Shown here one piece after another: positions 43,326-52,209 of a DNA stretch of 64,000 bases. The translations under genes were made by a program, and so were the position numbers. The first letter of the stretch is position 1; every line of letters begins with the position of its first letter. This stretch comes from Mordavella massiliensis (GTDB taxonomy: Bacteria > Bacillota > Clostridia > Lachnospirales > Lachnospiraceae), in assembly GCF_016902415.1 (NCBI RefSeq), contig NZ_JACJLV010000012.1:1-64000 (forward strand), given 5' to 3'. The notes under the pieces are model-generated. The model made no database searches, was not told the DNA's origin, and saw only the letters and a program-made list of their open reading frames with translations.

Positions 43326-45424
43326 AAGACGGTATTGTACTGGGAAAACGATATGAAGTACTGAGTAAGGTTGGAGCAGGCGGCATGGCCGATGTTTATA
43401 AGGGCAGGGACCGGATGCTGAACCGTTATGTGGCGATCAAGGTACTGAAAAAAGAGTACCGGGAGGACGAGAGTTTTGTGCGGAAATTCCGTTCCGAAGC
43501 ACAGGCTGCGGCAGGACTTCTGCATCCCAATATCGTAAATGTATATGACGTAGGAGAAGACAGGGGCCTGTACTACATGGTCATGGAACTGGTAGACGGC
43601 ATTACCCTGAAAGAATATATTGAAAAGAAAGGCAGGCTGACCCACAAAGAAGTGATCAGCATTGCCATTCAGATGTGCGCCGGTATCGGCGCGGCTCACG
43701 CGGCAGGGATCATCCACCGGGATATCAAGCCGCAGAATATCATTATTTCCAAAGAAGGAAAGGTGAAGGTGACGGACTTTGGAATCGCAAAGGCCGTTAC
43801 TTCGAATACTATCAGCACCAATGCCATGGGGTCTGTCCACTATACGTCCCCGGAGCAGGCAAGGGGCGGATACAGCGACCAGAAGAGTGATATTTATTCG
43901 ATCGGAATCACGCTCTATGAGATGGTGACCGGACAGGTGCCCTTTGACGGGGATTCTACCGTATCCGTGGCGATCAAACATCTTCAGGAGGAGATCACCC
44001 CTCCGTCAGAACTGGCAGAGGATCTCCCGTACAGTCTTGAGCAGATCATATTAAAATGTACCCAGAAAAACTCTGAGAGACGTTATCCGAATACGGAGGA
44101 ACTGATCAAGGACCTGAAGCGTTCCCTGGTAGATCCGGACGGGGATTTCGTTGTGATCCCGCCGCTTGGAAACGCTGATACCGTCATCATTACCGATGAG
44201 GAACTGGACGAGATCCAGAATTCCTACGACGGGGATGAGGATGACGATTATGAGTACGACCGGGATTATGATGAAGACGATGAAGATGAGGACGACGAGG
44301 ATTACGACGGCGAGGACTATGACGAGGATGAAGACTATGACGTGCCCGGAAAGCGGGGCAAAGGGTCTGACGAAGTCAATCCCCGGATGAAGAAGCTGAC
44401 CCGGATCCTGACGATCGTGGTGGCGGTCATCATCGCATTTATTGTGATGTTTGCGATCGGCCGGGCTGCAGGTATCTTTAAGATCGGACCGGGGATCAAG
44501 CCGGATCCGGAAGATGGCAAGGTAGAAGTGCCCAATGTGGTGGGCATGACCGAGGAGAAGGCAAAAGAGACTCTGAATGACGAAGGACTGGGATTCAAGG
44601 TTGTCGCCAGAGAAGAGTCGAAAAAATATGAGGAAGGCCGGGTGACCGAGCAGCGGACAAAGGCTGGAGAAAAAGTGGCGAAAAACACGACCATTGAGGT
44701 AGTGGTGAGTTCCAAACTGGTGGGAGAGACCATCAAAGTTCCGGACGTCAGCGGCAGAGATGAAGCGGAAGCCCAGAAGATCCTGGAAGACGCCGGATTT
44801 AAGAAGATATCTTCGGAATTTACTTATGATGACAGCGTGCCCAGCGGCCAGGTGATCAAGACTACGCCGGAGGCCAATGCAGAGGCGACGGAAGATACAG
44901 AGATCGTGATGCAGGTCAGCAAGGGTGCAGAGAAGAAGACCGTGCCCAATGTGGTGGGACAAAAAGATGCAGACGCCCAGAATGCGATCAACAGCGCAGG
45001 CTTAAGCGTGGGTACCGTGACCTATGATTACAGTGATACGGTTGCTCAGGGAATCGTGATTTCCCAGAGCGTGGATGGCGGAAAGAAAGTGGATGCCGGA
45101 ACCACAGTGAATCTGGTGATCAGTAACGGACCGGAGCCGGCAGCCAAGGTAAGCGTTCCGCCGGTGACCGGTTCTTCGGAAAGTACGGCAAGGCAGCTGT
45201 TAAGGAGCGCGGGCTTAAATGTCGGAAATGTGACTTACCAGCACAGCAATTCTGTGGCAGCAGGTAACGTGATCAGCTGCAGCCCGGGCGTGGGAAGCAG
45301 TGTAGACGAGGGAACCACGGTGAGCCTGGTGATCAGTACCGGACCGCAGCAGGTAGCGCCGGATCCGGACCCGGGAACAGGTCCTGGAACCGGTGGGGAA
45401 GAACCAGAGGGAGAAACGGACTGA
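43319..45424 (+). CDS. prkC: PASTA-domain Ser/Thr protein kinase
   Basis: The 701-aa membrane kinase has a cytoplasmic Hanks-type domain (1-270) with the VGAGGMADVYKG loop, IIHRDIKPQN catalytic loop and DFGIAKAV. An acidic Asp/Glu/Tyr linker of about 50 residues follows. Then come one membrane segment (near 365-385) and four extracellular PASTA repeats (VPNVVGM, VPDVSGR, VPNVVGQ, VPPVTGS) that sense muropeptides, ending in a Gly/Pro tail. It signals cell-wall state to growth, division and germination targets. It is coupled to the phosphatase upstream and rsgA downstream. Confidence 0.97.
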   Translation: MVKDGIVLGKRYEVLSKVGAGGMADVYKGRDRMLNRYVAIKVLKKEYREDESFVRKFRSEAQAAAGLLHPNIVNVYDVGEDRGLYYMVMELVDGITLKEYIEKKGRLTHKEVISIAIQMCAGIGAAHAAGIIHRDIKPQNIIISKEGKVKVTDFGIAKAVTSNTISTNAMGSVHYTSPEQARGGYSDQKSDIYSIGITLYEMVTGQVPFDGDSTVSVAIKHLQEEITPPSELAEDLPYSLEQIILKCTQKNSERRYPNTEELIKDLKRSLVDPDGDFVVIPPLGNADTVIITDEELDEIQNSYDGDEDDDYEYDRDYDEDDEDEDDEDYDGEDYDEDEDYDVPGKRGKGSDEVNPRMKKLTRILTIVVAVIIAFIVMFAIGRAAGIFKIGPGIKPDPEDGKVEVPNVVGMTEEKAKETLNDEGLGFKVVAREESKKYEEGRVTEQRTKAGEKVAKNTTIEVVVSSKLVGETIKVPDVSGRDEAEAQKILEDAGFKKISSEFTYDDSVPSGQVIKTTPEANAEATEDTEIVMQVSKGAEKKTVPNVVGQKDADAQNAINSAGLSVGTVTYDYSDTVAQGIVISQSVDGGKKVDAGTTVNLVISNGPEPAAKVSVPPVTGSSESTARQLLRSAGLNVGNVTYQHSNSVAAGNVISCSPGVGSSVDEGTTVSLVISTGPQQVAPDPDPGTGPGTGGEEPEGETD

Positions 45425-45427
45425 TCG

Positions 45428-46306
45428 ATGAATGGAAAGATAATAAAAGGGATTGCCGGATTCTACTACGTTGACGTAGTAGAATCCGGTGTTTATGAGT
45501 GTAAAGCCAAGGGTGCGTTCCGCCGGGAGAAGGTGAAACCTCTGGTGGGCGACAATGTAGAGATCGAGGTTCTGGATGAAAAAGACAGGGAGGGGAATAT
45601 TACGAAGATCCTTCCGAGAAAGAACGAACTGATCCGCCCGGCGGCGGCTAATGTGGATCAGGCTCTGGTCGTATTTGCGGTGGCAAAGCCGGATCCTCAT
45701 TTTCATCTTCTGGACCGTTTTCTGGTCATGATGGAAAAGGCAGAGATCCCGGTGGTTCTCTGTTTTAATAAAGAGGATCTTGGAACAGAGGAACAGATCC
45801 AAAATCTGCAGGAAATATACCGGGACTGCGGGTGCAGGCTGGTGTTTTCCAGCGCCCGGGAAGAAAAGAATATCGCCGGGATCCGGAAACTTCTGGAGGG
45901 GAAGACAACCGTGATCGCAGGCCCGTCCGGCGTGGGGAAATCCTCTCTGATCAACCGACTGACGCCGGAGGCCAACATGGAGACCGGGGCGATCAGTAAG
46001 AAGATCGAGAGGGGAAGGCATACCACCCGGCATGCGGAATTATTTTCCCTGGGAGACCATTCTTACATTATGGATACACCGGGATTCAGTTCTTTATACG
46101 TTACAGATATAGAAAAAGAGGAATTGAAATATTATTTTCCGGAATTTGCCCCTTACGAGGGAAGATGCAGGTTCCAGGGATGTGATCATATCCATGAGCC
46201 GGACTGCGCGGTGAAGCAGGCGGCAGAAGAAGGAAAGATCCATCCTTCCAGATATCAGAACTATGTGGCTTTTTACGAGGAATTAAAGGGACAAAGGAGG
46301 TATTAG
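45428..46306 (+). CDS. rsgA: Ribosome small-subunit-dependent GTPase A
   Basis: The 292-aa circularly permuted GTPase assists late 30S assembly. It has an N-terminal OB fold, CFNKEDL (G4) before the P-loop GPSGVGKSSLINRL, the switch DTPGFSSL, and C-terminal zinc ligands in CRFQGCDHIHEPDC. ATG three bases after the prkC stop. The order prkC-rsgA-rpe-thiN is conserved in Firmicutes. Confidence 0.97.
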   Translation: MNGKIIKGIAGFYYVDVVESGVYECKAKGAFRREKVKPLVGDNVEIEVLDEKDREGNITKILPRKNELIRPAAANVDQALVVFAVAKPDPHFHLLDRFLVMMEKAEIPVVLCFNKEDLGTEEQIQNLQEIYRDCGCRLVFSSAREEKNIAGIRKLLEGKTTVIAGPSGVGKSSLINRLTPEANMETGAISKKIERGRHTTRHAELFSLGDHSYIMDTPGFSSLYVTDIEKEELKYYFPEFAPYEGRCRFQGCDHIHEPDCAVKQAAEEGKIHPSRYQNYVAFYEELKGQRRY

Positions 46307-46307
46307 C

Positions 46308-46970
46308 ATGGACTATATACTGGCTCCATCCATCCTTTCCGCAGATTTTAAGGAACTGGGAAAGGAAATGAAGAAGACAGAAGAAGGGGGAGCAAAGTAT
46401 TTGCATTTTGATGTGATGGACGGCATGTTTGTTCCCAACATTTCTTTTGGGATCCCGGTGCTGGCGTCTATTCGCGGCGCAACAGAGCAGGTGATGGATG
46501 TGCATCTGATGATCCGCGAGCCCATCCGCTATGTGGAAGATTTTAAGAAGGCAGGGGCAGATATCATTACCGTGCATCTGGAAGCCTGTGAAGACGTACA
46601 CGCAACGCTTGGGAAGATCCGGGACGCAGGACTGCGCTGCGGACTGTCCATCTGTCCGGAGACAGATGTGGAGGAACTGGCGCCATACCTGGAGGAGATT
46701 GACATGGCGCTGATCATGAGCGTGCATCCAGGCTTTGGAGGCCAGTCGTTCATACCGGAATCTCTGGAGAAGATCCGTAAGACCAGAAAGATGGCAGAAG
46801 AAAGGGGCCTTGATCTGGATATTCAGGTAGACGGCGGCATCGGGATGTCCAACATCCGGGAAGTGCTGGACGCGGGAGCCAATGTCATTGTTATCGGCTC
46901 CGGAGTATTTAAAGGGGATGCAGGGGAGAATACCAGAGGATATATGGAGATTATGAAAAGTTATGAGTAA
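46308..46970 (+). CDS. rpe: Ribulose-phosphate 3-epimerase
   Basis: The 220-aa TIM barrel interconverts ribulose 5-phosphate and xylulose 5-phosphate. Catalytic and metal residues are in YLHFDVMDGMFVPN, VDVHLMIREP-like MDVHLM, MSVHPGFGGQ and IQVDGGIG. It starts one base after rsgA and overlaps thiN by eight bases. With xylB elsewhere in the window it links pentose use to central metabolism. Confidence 0.97.
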   Translation: MDYILAPSILSADFKELGKEMKKTEEGGAKYLHFDVMDGMFVPNISFGIPVLASIRGATEQVMDVHLMIREPIRYVEDFKKAGADIITVHLEACEDVHATLGKIRDAGLRCGLSICPETDVEELAPYLEEIDMALIMSVHPGFGGQSFIPESLEKIRKTRKMAEERGLDLDIQVDGGIGMSNIREVLDAGANVIVIGSGVFKGDAGENTRGYMEIMKSYE

Positions 46971-47628
46971 GAGAATTGTGATCGTATCCGGCGGAAAGCT
47001 GGAAGAAAAAGTCTGTCTTCCTCTTCTGGAAGGCCAGGAGGAAGGGTATGTCATCGGCGTGGATAAAGGCGTGGAATTTCTCTACGATCATCAGATCATG
47101 CCGGATTATATCGTGGGGGATTTTGACAGTGTAAAGCAGGAGATCGTAGATTACTACCGTAATGAGACGCATGTGGGGATCCGGGAGTTTAATCCGGTAA
47201 AAGATGCGTCTGACACAGAGATCGCCATCCGTCTGGCCATGACTCTGGGCGGCACAGATCTGGTGATCCTGGGAGCTACCGGGGGACGGATCGACCATCT
47301 GTGGGCCAATGTCCAGTGCCTGACCATTCCCTTTAAAGCCGGGGTTCACGCAGAGATCCTGGACAGCCAGAACCGGATTACCCTCATTGGAGAAGGAGAG
47401 ACACATCTGAAAAAGACAGAGGCATACGGCCCGTATTTCTCCGTATTTCCACTGGGAGAAGAGGTCTTTGGATTCAATATGGAAGGCGCGAAATATCCGC
47501 TGGAGAACCATGTGCTGACACCGTATGACAGCCTGTGCGTCAGCAATGAGATTGCCGGAGACGAGGTGGTGATCACGTTTTCAGCGGGGATTGTGATCCT
47601 GATGGAGACCAGGGATAAAGAAGACTAA
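46963..47628 (+). CDS. thiN: Thiamine pyrophosphokinase
   Basis: The 221-aa enzyme transfers pyrophosphate from ATP to thiamine, giving the active cofactor TPP. Evidence includes VDKGVEFLYDH, PDYIVGDFDSVKQE with the metal-binding Asp residues, and KDASDTEIAIRLAM. It overlaps rpe. It complements the thiSFGE operon at 8-10 kb: a salvage route for free thiamine beside de novo thiazole synthesis. Confidence 0.94.
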   Translation: MSKRIVIVSGGKLEEKVCLPLLEGQEEGYVIGVDKGVEFLYDHQIMPDYIVGDFDSVKQEIVDYYRNETHVGIREFNPVKDASDTEIAIRLAMTLGGTDLVILGATGGRIDHLWANVQCLTIPFKAGVHAEILDSQNRITLIGEGETHLKKTEAYGPYFSVFPLGEEVFGFNMEGAKYPLENHVLTPYDSLCVSNEIAGDEVVITFSAGIVILMETRDKED

Positions 47629-47659
47629 AGAATCATTGACAGAGGAGAGAAATTGATAC

Positions 47660-48760
47660 ATGAAATTAGGAATTGTGGGACTTCCCAACGTAGGAAAAAG
47701 TACATTATTTAACTCACTGACAAAGGCTGGCGCGGAGTCAGCCAATTATCCGTTCTGTACCATCGACCCTAACGTGGGTGTGGTAACCGTGCCGGATGAG
47801 CGGCTGAATGTGCTGGGCGAGATGTATCACACCAGGAAGATCATCCCGGCAGCCATTGAATTTGTAGATATTGCCGGACTGGTAAAGGGCGCTTCCAAAG
47901 GAGAGGGACTGGGAAACCAGTTCCTGGCCAACATCCGTGAGGTGGACGCCATCGTCCATGTGGTCCGTTGTTTTGAGGACAGTAATATTGTCCATGTGGA
48001 TGGAAGCATCAATCCGCTGCGGGATATCGAGACCATTAATCTGGAACTGATTTTCTCGGATCTGGAGATCCTGGAGCGCCGGATCGCCAAGACCACCAAG
48101 GTGGCAAGAAATGATAAGACGGCGGCCAAGGAGTTAAAGCTTCTGGAGAAGATCAAGGCACATCTGGAAGAGAGCAGGATGGCAAAAACATTTGAGGGAA
48201 CTGAGGATGAAGAAGAGGAAGAATGGCTGAAAAGCTACAATCTTCTGACCTATAAACCAGTGATCTATGCTGCCAATGTGGCGGAGGATGATCTGGCGGA
48301 CGACGGGGCTTCCAATCCGGGAGTGCAGGCTGTGCGTGAGTACGCGGCCGGGGAGCAGAGCGAGGTATTTGTGGTCTGCGCTCAGATCGAGCAGGAGATC
48401 GCCGAGCTGGATGAAGATGAAAAGAAAATGTTCCTGGAAGATCTGGGATTATCCGAGTCAGGTCTTGAGAAACTGATCAAGGCAAGTTACCGGATCCTGG
48501 GACTGATCAGTTATCTGACGGCAGGAGAGCCGGAAGTGCGCGCCTGGACGATCACCAAGGGGACCAAAGCGCCTCAGGCGGCCGGAAAAATCCACAGTGA
48601 TTTCGAGCGGGGCTTTATCCGTGCCGAGGTGGTTTCCTATGATGATCTGATCGCCTGCGGAAGCCATAATGCGGCAAAGGAAAAGGGCCTGATCCGCCTG
48701 GAAGGAAAGGATTATGTGGTAAAGGACGGCGATATTATGCTGTTCCGGTTCAATGTGTAA
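47660..48760 (+). CDS. ychF: YchF family ATPase
   Basis: The 366-aa OBG-family P-loop protein has GLPNVGKSTLFNSL at the N-terminus and DIAGLVKGASKGEGLG. A coiled coil lies around residues 130-170, and the C-terminal TGS domain follows. The NxxE replacement of the NKxD motif (here YAANVAEDDL) fits its ATP preference. It binds ribosomes and is linked to oxidative-stress response. ATG with AGAGGAGAG upstream. Confidence 0.96.
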   Translation: MKLGIVGLPNVGKSTLFNSLTKAGAESANYPFCTIDPNVGVVTVPDERLNVLGEMYHTRKIIPAAIEFVDIAGLVKGASKGEGLGNQFLANIREVDAIVHVVRCFEDSNIVHVDGSINPLRDIETINLELIFSDLEILERRIAKTTKVARNDKTAAKELKLLEKIKAHLEESRMAKTFEGTEDEEEEEWLKSYNLLTYKPVIYAANVAEDDLADDGASNPGVQAVREYAAGEQSEVFVVCAQIEQEIAELDEDEKKMFLEDLGLSESGLEKLIKASYRILGLISYLTAGEPEVRAWTITKGTKAPQAAGKIHSDFERGFIRAEVVSYDDLIACGSHNAAKEKGLIRLEGKDYVVKDGDIMLFRFNV

Positions 48761-48799
48761 GCATTGTCCGGCTGACAAAGAGGACGGGAGCAACTGACC

Positions 48800-49660
48800 A
48801 TGCATACATTTATTGATTTCCCGCATCTGGGCATCCACCTGGAAAATGTGGGAAAAACCATTACTTTATTTGGAATTGACATCGCATACTATGGGATTAC
48901 CATTGCCATCGGCATGCTGGCCGGTATTTTCGTTGCCACGCAGGTGGCGAAACGGACCGGACAGAAGCAGGATGATTACGTGGATCTGGCGATTTTCGGC
49001 ATCATTTTCGGCGTGATCGGCGCCCGCATTTATTTTGTCATCTTCAGCTGGGACATGTATAAAGATAACCTGCTGGAAATCTTCAATACCCGGCACGGCG
49101 GACTGGCTATTTACGGCGGAGTGATCGCGGCGGTGATCACCGTATTTGTGGTGGCTCATGTGAAAAAGATTCCGGTGGGCCTGATGCTGGATACCGGTGG
49201 CTGCGGACTGATCACAGGCCAGATGATCGGCAGATGGGGCAATTTTTTTAACCGGGAGGCCTTTGGCGAGTATACAGACGGCCTCTTTGCCATGCGGCTT
49301 CCGCTGGATGCGGTCCGGAGCGGGGATGTAACAGAGAAAATGCGGGAACACATGGAAACGATCGACGGAGTATCCTGCATCCAGGTGTCCCCCACATTTT
49401 TATACGAATCGGTCTGGTGTCTGCTGGTGCTGATCCTGCTGCTTGTTTATACCAGACACAAGAAATTTAATGGAGAAGTTTTTTTGATCTATCTTGCCGG
49501 ATATGGGGCAGGAAGGTTCTGGATCGAATCCCTCAGGACCGATCAGCTTCTGCTCCCGGGGACTGCGATCCCGGTGTCCCAGCTGCTGGCAGGTGTGCTG
49601 GTCATCGTATCGGTGTTGTGGATCATTTGGGGAAGAAGGAGACAAAAACATGATCATTAA
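48800..49660 (+). CDS. lgt: Prolipoprotein diacylglyceryl transferase
   Basis: The 286-aa seven-segment membrane enzyme attaches diacylglycerol to the lipobox Cys of prelipoproteins. The signature GLITGQMIGRWGNFFNREAFGEYTD (in part) with the essential Arg and Asn is near residue 135, and RFWIESLRTDQLLLPG is the second conserved loop. It overlaps nagA by 11 bases. Confidence 0.95.
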   Translation: MHTFIDFPHLGIHLENVGKTITLFGIDIAYYGITIAIGMLAGIFVATQVAKRTGQKQDDYVDLAIFGIIFGVIGARIYFVIFSWDMYKDNLLEIFNTRHGGLAIYGGVIAAVITVFVVAHVKKIPVGLMLDTGGCGLITGQMIGRWGNFFNREAFGEYTDGLFAMRLPLDAVRSGDVTEKMREHMETIDGVSCIQVSPTFLYESVWCLLVLILLLVYTRHKKFNGEVFLIYLAGYGAGRFWIESLRTDQLLLPGTAIPVSQLLAGVLVIVSVLWIIWGRRRQKHDH

Positions 49661-50828
49661 GAACGCAAAGGTATTTTTGGAAAACCAGACATTTGAAGAG
49701 GGAGAGATCCGGGTCCGGGACGGCCGCATTGAAGAAGTACGTGCCGGGAAAATGAGAGGCGAAGGATTTCTGGCTCTTCCGGGGGAAGAAGTGATCGACT
49801 GCCAGGGCGCTTATGCGATCCCCGGCCTGATCGATCTGCATTTCCATGGATGTATGGGAGATGATTTCTGCGACGGAACAAAAGATGCGATCCGAAGGAT
49901 TGCCGAGTATGAGGCTTCTGTCGGTGTGACGGCCATTGCACCGGCCACCATGACGCTTCCGGTGGAGGAACTGGAGGCGATCCTGCGGACAGCGGCAGAG
50001 TACCGGGAAGAGGCCGGGAAAGAAGAAACGGGCGCGGGAGCGGACCTGGTAGGCGTCAACATGGAGGGGCCTTTTATCAGCAAGGTGAAAAAAGGAGCCC
50101 AGGATGAGAGAAATATCCTGCCCTGCGACGTGGAAGTAGCCCGCCGTTTTCTGGAGGCGTCAAAAGGCCTGGTGAAGTTTATCGGGATCGCGCCGGAAGA
50201 AAGCGAAAATGCCATTGCATTTATAGAGGAAATGAAGGATCGGGTACACATTTCCCTTGCACATACCAATGCAGCGTATGACCGCGCAAAGGAGGCTTTT
50301 GACGCCGGAGCGAGTCATGCAGTGCATCTTTATAACGCCATGCCTGCATTTACCCATCGGGCGCCCGGCGTGGTGGGAGCTGTGGCGGACAGCCCCTCTG
50401 TTATGGCGGAACTGATCTGCGACGGCGTGCATATCCATCCGGCGGTGGTAAGAGGAACCTTCCAGATGCTGGGGGCGGACCGGATGATCCTGATCAGTGA
50501 CAGCATGCGCGCCACCGGTATGCCGGATGGCAGATATACGCTGGGAGGCCTGGATGTGGACGTGAAAGGAAACAGGGCGGTGCTGGTAAGCGACGGAGCG
50601 CTGGCAGGGTCGGCCACGAACCTGATGGACTGTATGCGCACGGCTGTGAAGAAAATGGGGATACCGCTGGAGACGGCAGTGGCCTGCGCTTCCATCAATC
50701 CGGCAAAGAGCCTGGGAGTGGAAGCAGAAAGAGGTTCCCTTGCAGAAGGGAAAAAAGCAGATATCGTGCTTCTTGATGAAGAACTGGAACTCAAGAGCGT
50801 GATCAAAGACGGAAGGGTCATCCGCTAG
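49650..50828 (+). CDS. nagA: N-acetylglucosamine-6-phosphate deacetylase
   Basis: The 392-aa amidohydrolase converts GlcNAc-6-phosphate to glucosamine-6-phosphate in amino-sugar and cell-wall recycling. Metal and substrate motifs are IDLHFHGCMGDDFCD, VNMEGPFISKVKKGAQ, SLAHTNAAYD, and AVHLYNAMPAFTHRAPGVVG with ISDSMRATG. ATG 49650 behind AGAAGGAG lies within the lgt end; the frame's longer upstream extension overlaps lgt and is rejected. nagB is not next to it. Confidence 0.96.
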   Translation: MIIKNAKVFLENQTFEEGEIRVRDGRIEEVRAGKMRGEGFLALPGEEVIDCQGAYAIPGLIDLHFHGCMGDDFCDGTKDAIRRIAEYEASVGVTAIAPATMTLPVEELEAILRTAAEYREEAGKEETGAGADLVGVNMEGPFISKVKKGAQDERNILPCDVEVARRFLEASKGLVKFIGIAPEESENAIAFIEEMKDRVHISLAHTNAAYDRAKEAFDAGASHAVHLYNAMPAFTHRAPGVVGAVADSPSVMAELICDGVHIHPAVVRGTFQMLGADRMILISDSMRATGMPDGRYTLGGLDVDVKGNRAVLVSDGALAGSATNLMDCMRTAVKKMGIPLETAVACASINPAKSLGVEAERGSLAEGKKADIVLLDEELELKSVIKDGRVIR

Positions 50829-50864
50829 ATTCGGACATGCAAAACCAAAAAGGAGGCCATTCTA

Positions 50865-51581
50865 ATGCGGCGAGGAGAAGGAGCCTGTCTGGTATGCGGG
50901 GCAGAACTTACGTATTACCAGGAAGCAAAAGAAATGACATGCGTTTTTTGCGGTAAAAAGGAAATGAGCCACGCATCCTGCAAAGAAGGGCACTATGTCT
51001 GCGATTCCTGCCATGCAGAAAAAGGAATCGAAGCCATTATGCGGGAGTGCGGCGTTACCGCATCGAAAAATCCCATAGAGATCATGCAGAAGATCATGGA
51101 AGACCCGTATATATACATGCACGGTCCGGAGCACCATGTCATGGCCGGAGCGGCGCTTCTGGCCGCTTATCATAACTGCGGCGGCAAGCTGGATCTTCCG
51201 GCCGCATTGCAGGAAATGAAAGAGCGGGGCAGTCAGGTGCCAGGCGGCGTGTGCGGATTCTGGGGATGCTGCGGCGCAGGCATCAGCACCGGCATATACA
51301 TGAGTATCATCACCAAAGCCACGCCGCTGAGCGGAAAATCCTGGGGGTTGTCCAACTGCATGACCGCCAGGGCGCTGCAGGCCATCGGCGAGATCGGCGG
51401 GCCAAGATGCTGCAAACGGGATACGTTCACTGCGGTCAAAGAAGCAGTACAGATGACAAAAGAAAAAATGGGCATAGAAATGGAACTGCCGGAACACATA
51501 GAATGTGGATTCTATGTGGAAAACCAGCAGTGTCTGAAAAACAGATGCCCATATCATCCAAAGGGGACGGGGGATTTCTGA
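50865..51581 (+). CDS. Cysteine-rich DUF5714-type protein
   Basis: The 238-aa protein opens with a zinc-ribbon-like module (CLVCGAELTYY, CVFCGKKE, HYVCDSCHAEKG). A domain follows with clustered Cys and Gly (VCGFWGCCGAGISTGIYMSI, then GGPRCCKRDTF), typical of DUF5714 proteins, which may carry an Fe-S or metal site. Its function is unknown. The final residues KGTGDF and the TGA are read from the family B repeat, so the native end may have been altered. ATG with AGGAGGCC upstream. Confidence 0.7.
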   Translation: MRRGEGACLVCGAELTYYQEAKEMTCVFCGKKEMSHASCKEGHYVCDSCHAEKGIEAIMRECGVTASKNPIEIMQKIMEDPYIYMHGPEHHVMAGAALLAAYHNCGGKLDLPAALQEMKERGSQVPGGVCGFWGCCGAGISTGIYMSIITKATPLSGKSWGLSNCMTARALQAIGEIGGPRCCKRDTFTAVKEAVQMTKEKMGIEMELPEHIECGFYVENQQCLKNRCPYHPKGTGDF

Positions 51582-51610
51582 AAATCCCCCGTCCCCTTTG
51601 GATGATATGG
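51548..51610. repeat. Family B palindromic repeat, copy B2, with extended arms
   Basis: The core GGGGACGGGGGATTT and complement are flanked by a further perfect inverted match, CCCATATCATCC at 51548-51559 and GGATGATATGGG at 51599-51610. The total stem is about 30 bp. The left arm encodes the last 12 or so residues of the DUF5714 protein. Confidence 0.93.
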
Positions 51611-51673
51611 GTCATTATTCCCCGAAATGTGGACAACTTATGTGGATAAGATGTGGAAAAGCCGGCTTTAACA

Positions 51674-51725
51674 AAATTGGGGGACGGGGGTTTTCTGGAA
51701 AACCCCCGTCCCCCAATTTTGGGGT
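51674..51725. repeat. Family B palindromic repeat, copy B3
   Basis: CAAAATTGGGGGACGGGGGT and its complement form a near-perfect palindrome around TTTTCTGGAAAA. It lies 65 bases after copy B2 and directly abuts the -35 box of the T-box promoter. Confidence 0.92.
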
Positions 51726-51753
51726 TGACATTTATCCCCAAATAGGATAGGAT
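51725..51753 (+). promoter_or_regulatory. Promoter of the tyrosine T-box operon
   Basis: TTGACA at 51725-51730 and TAGGAT at 51748-51753 are 17 bases apart, immediately downstream of repeat B3 and upstream of the T-box leader. Confidence 0.75.
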
Positions 51754-51759
51754 TTCAAT

Positions 51760-52117
51760 CAGACAAGGAAATATGTGAAAGGCTTGGAAGGGAACAAGTA
51801 ATATCCGGAACACCCGTACAGAAAGCAGCCGGCAGATGAGAGGCGCACGAAGGAACCGTATATGAATACGTCCTGGAGCCTCACACCGAACACCGTCCCA
51901 TATTAGGGAGGGGGAGTAGGCTGTGACGGAGTGGCACGCGTTAAAGTGCCAGGCTGTGAACGTGGGTCAGGTATGGAGATCAGATATGAAGATCAGATGC
52001 ATGGATTGGATACGGGAGCAGCCGGATGAGGCCGATGTCGCAAGGTTTCGGTGAAGCAAGGTGGTACCGCGGAAATGTAGATTCGCCCTTACTGTGAAAG
52101 CAGTAAGGGTTTTTTTA
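51760..52117 (+). promoter_or_regulatory. T-box leader, tyrosine specifier
   Basis: The T-box sequence AAGCAAGGTGGTACCGCGG (52054-52072) can pair with an uncharged tRNA 3' end and form the antiterminator. The terminator at 52086-52117 follows it. In stem I, AGGAAC and GTCCT enclose the specifier loop CGTATATGAATAC, with TAC (Tyr) at its 3' side (51867-51869). This matches tyrS downstream. Uncharged tRNA-Tyr should stabilise read-through into the DUF3267 gene and tyrS. Confidence 0.92.
52086..52117 (+). terminator. Regulated terminator of the T-box
   Basis: CCCTTACTG and CAGTAAGGG form a 9-bp perfect stem around TGAAAG and are followed by eight T. It competes with the antiterminator formed by the T-box sequence just upstream. 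Confidence 0.93.
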
Positions 52118-52209
52118 TTTCACAGGGAATTGTTTTTCTGTGAAATAAAAAATGCTCTGCGAGGATCACGCTGTGGCGGCGCAGTGTTCCGGGAAAAAGG
52201 AGGGAGATC

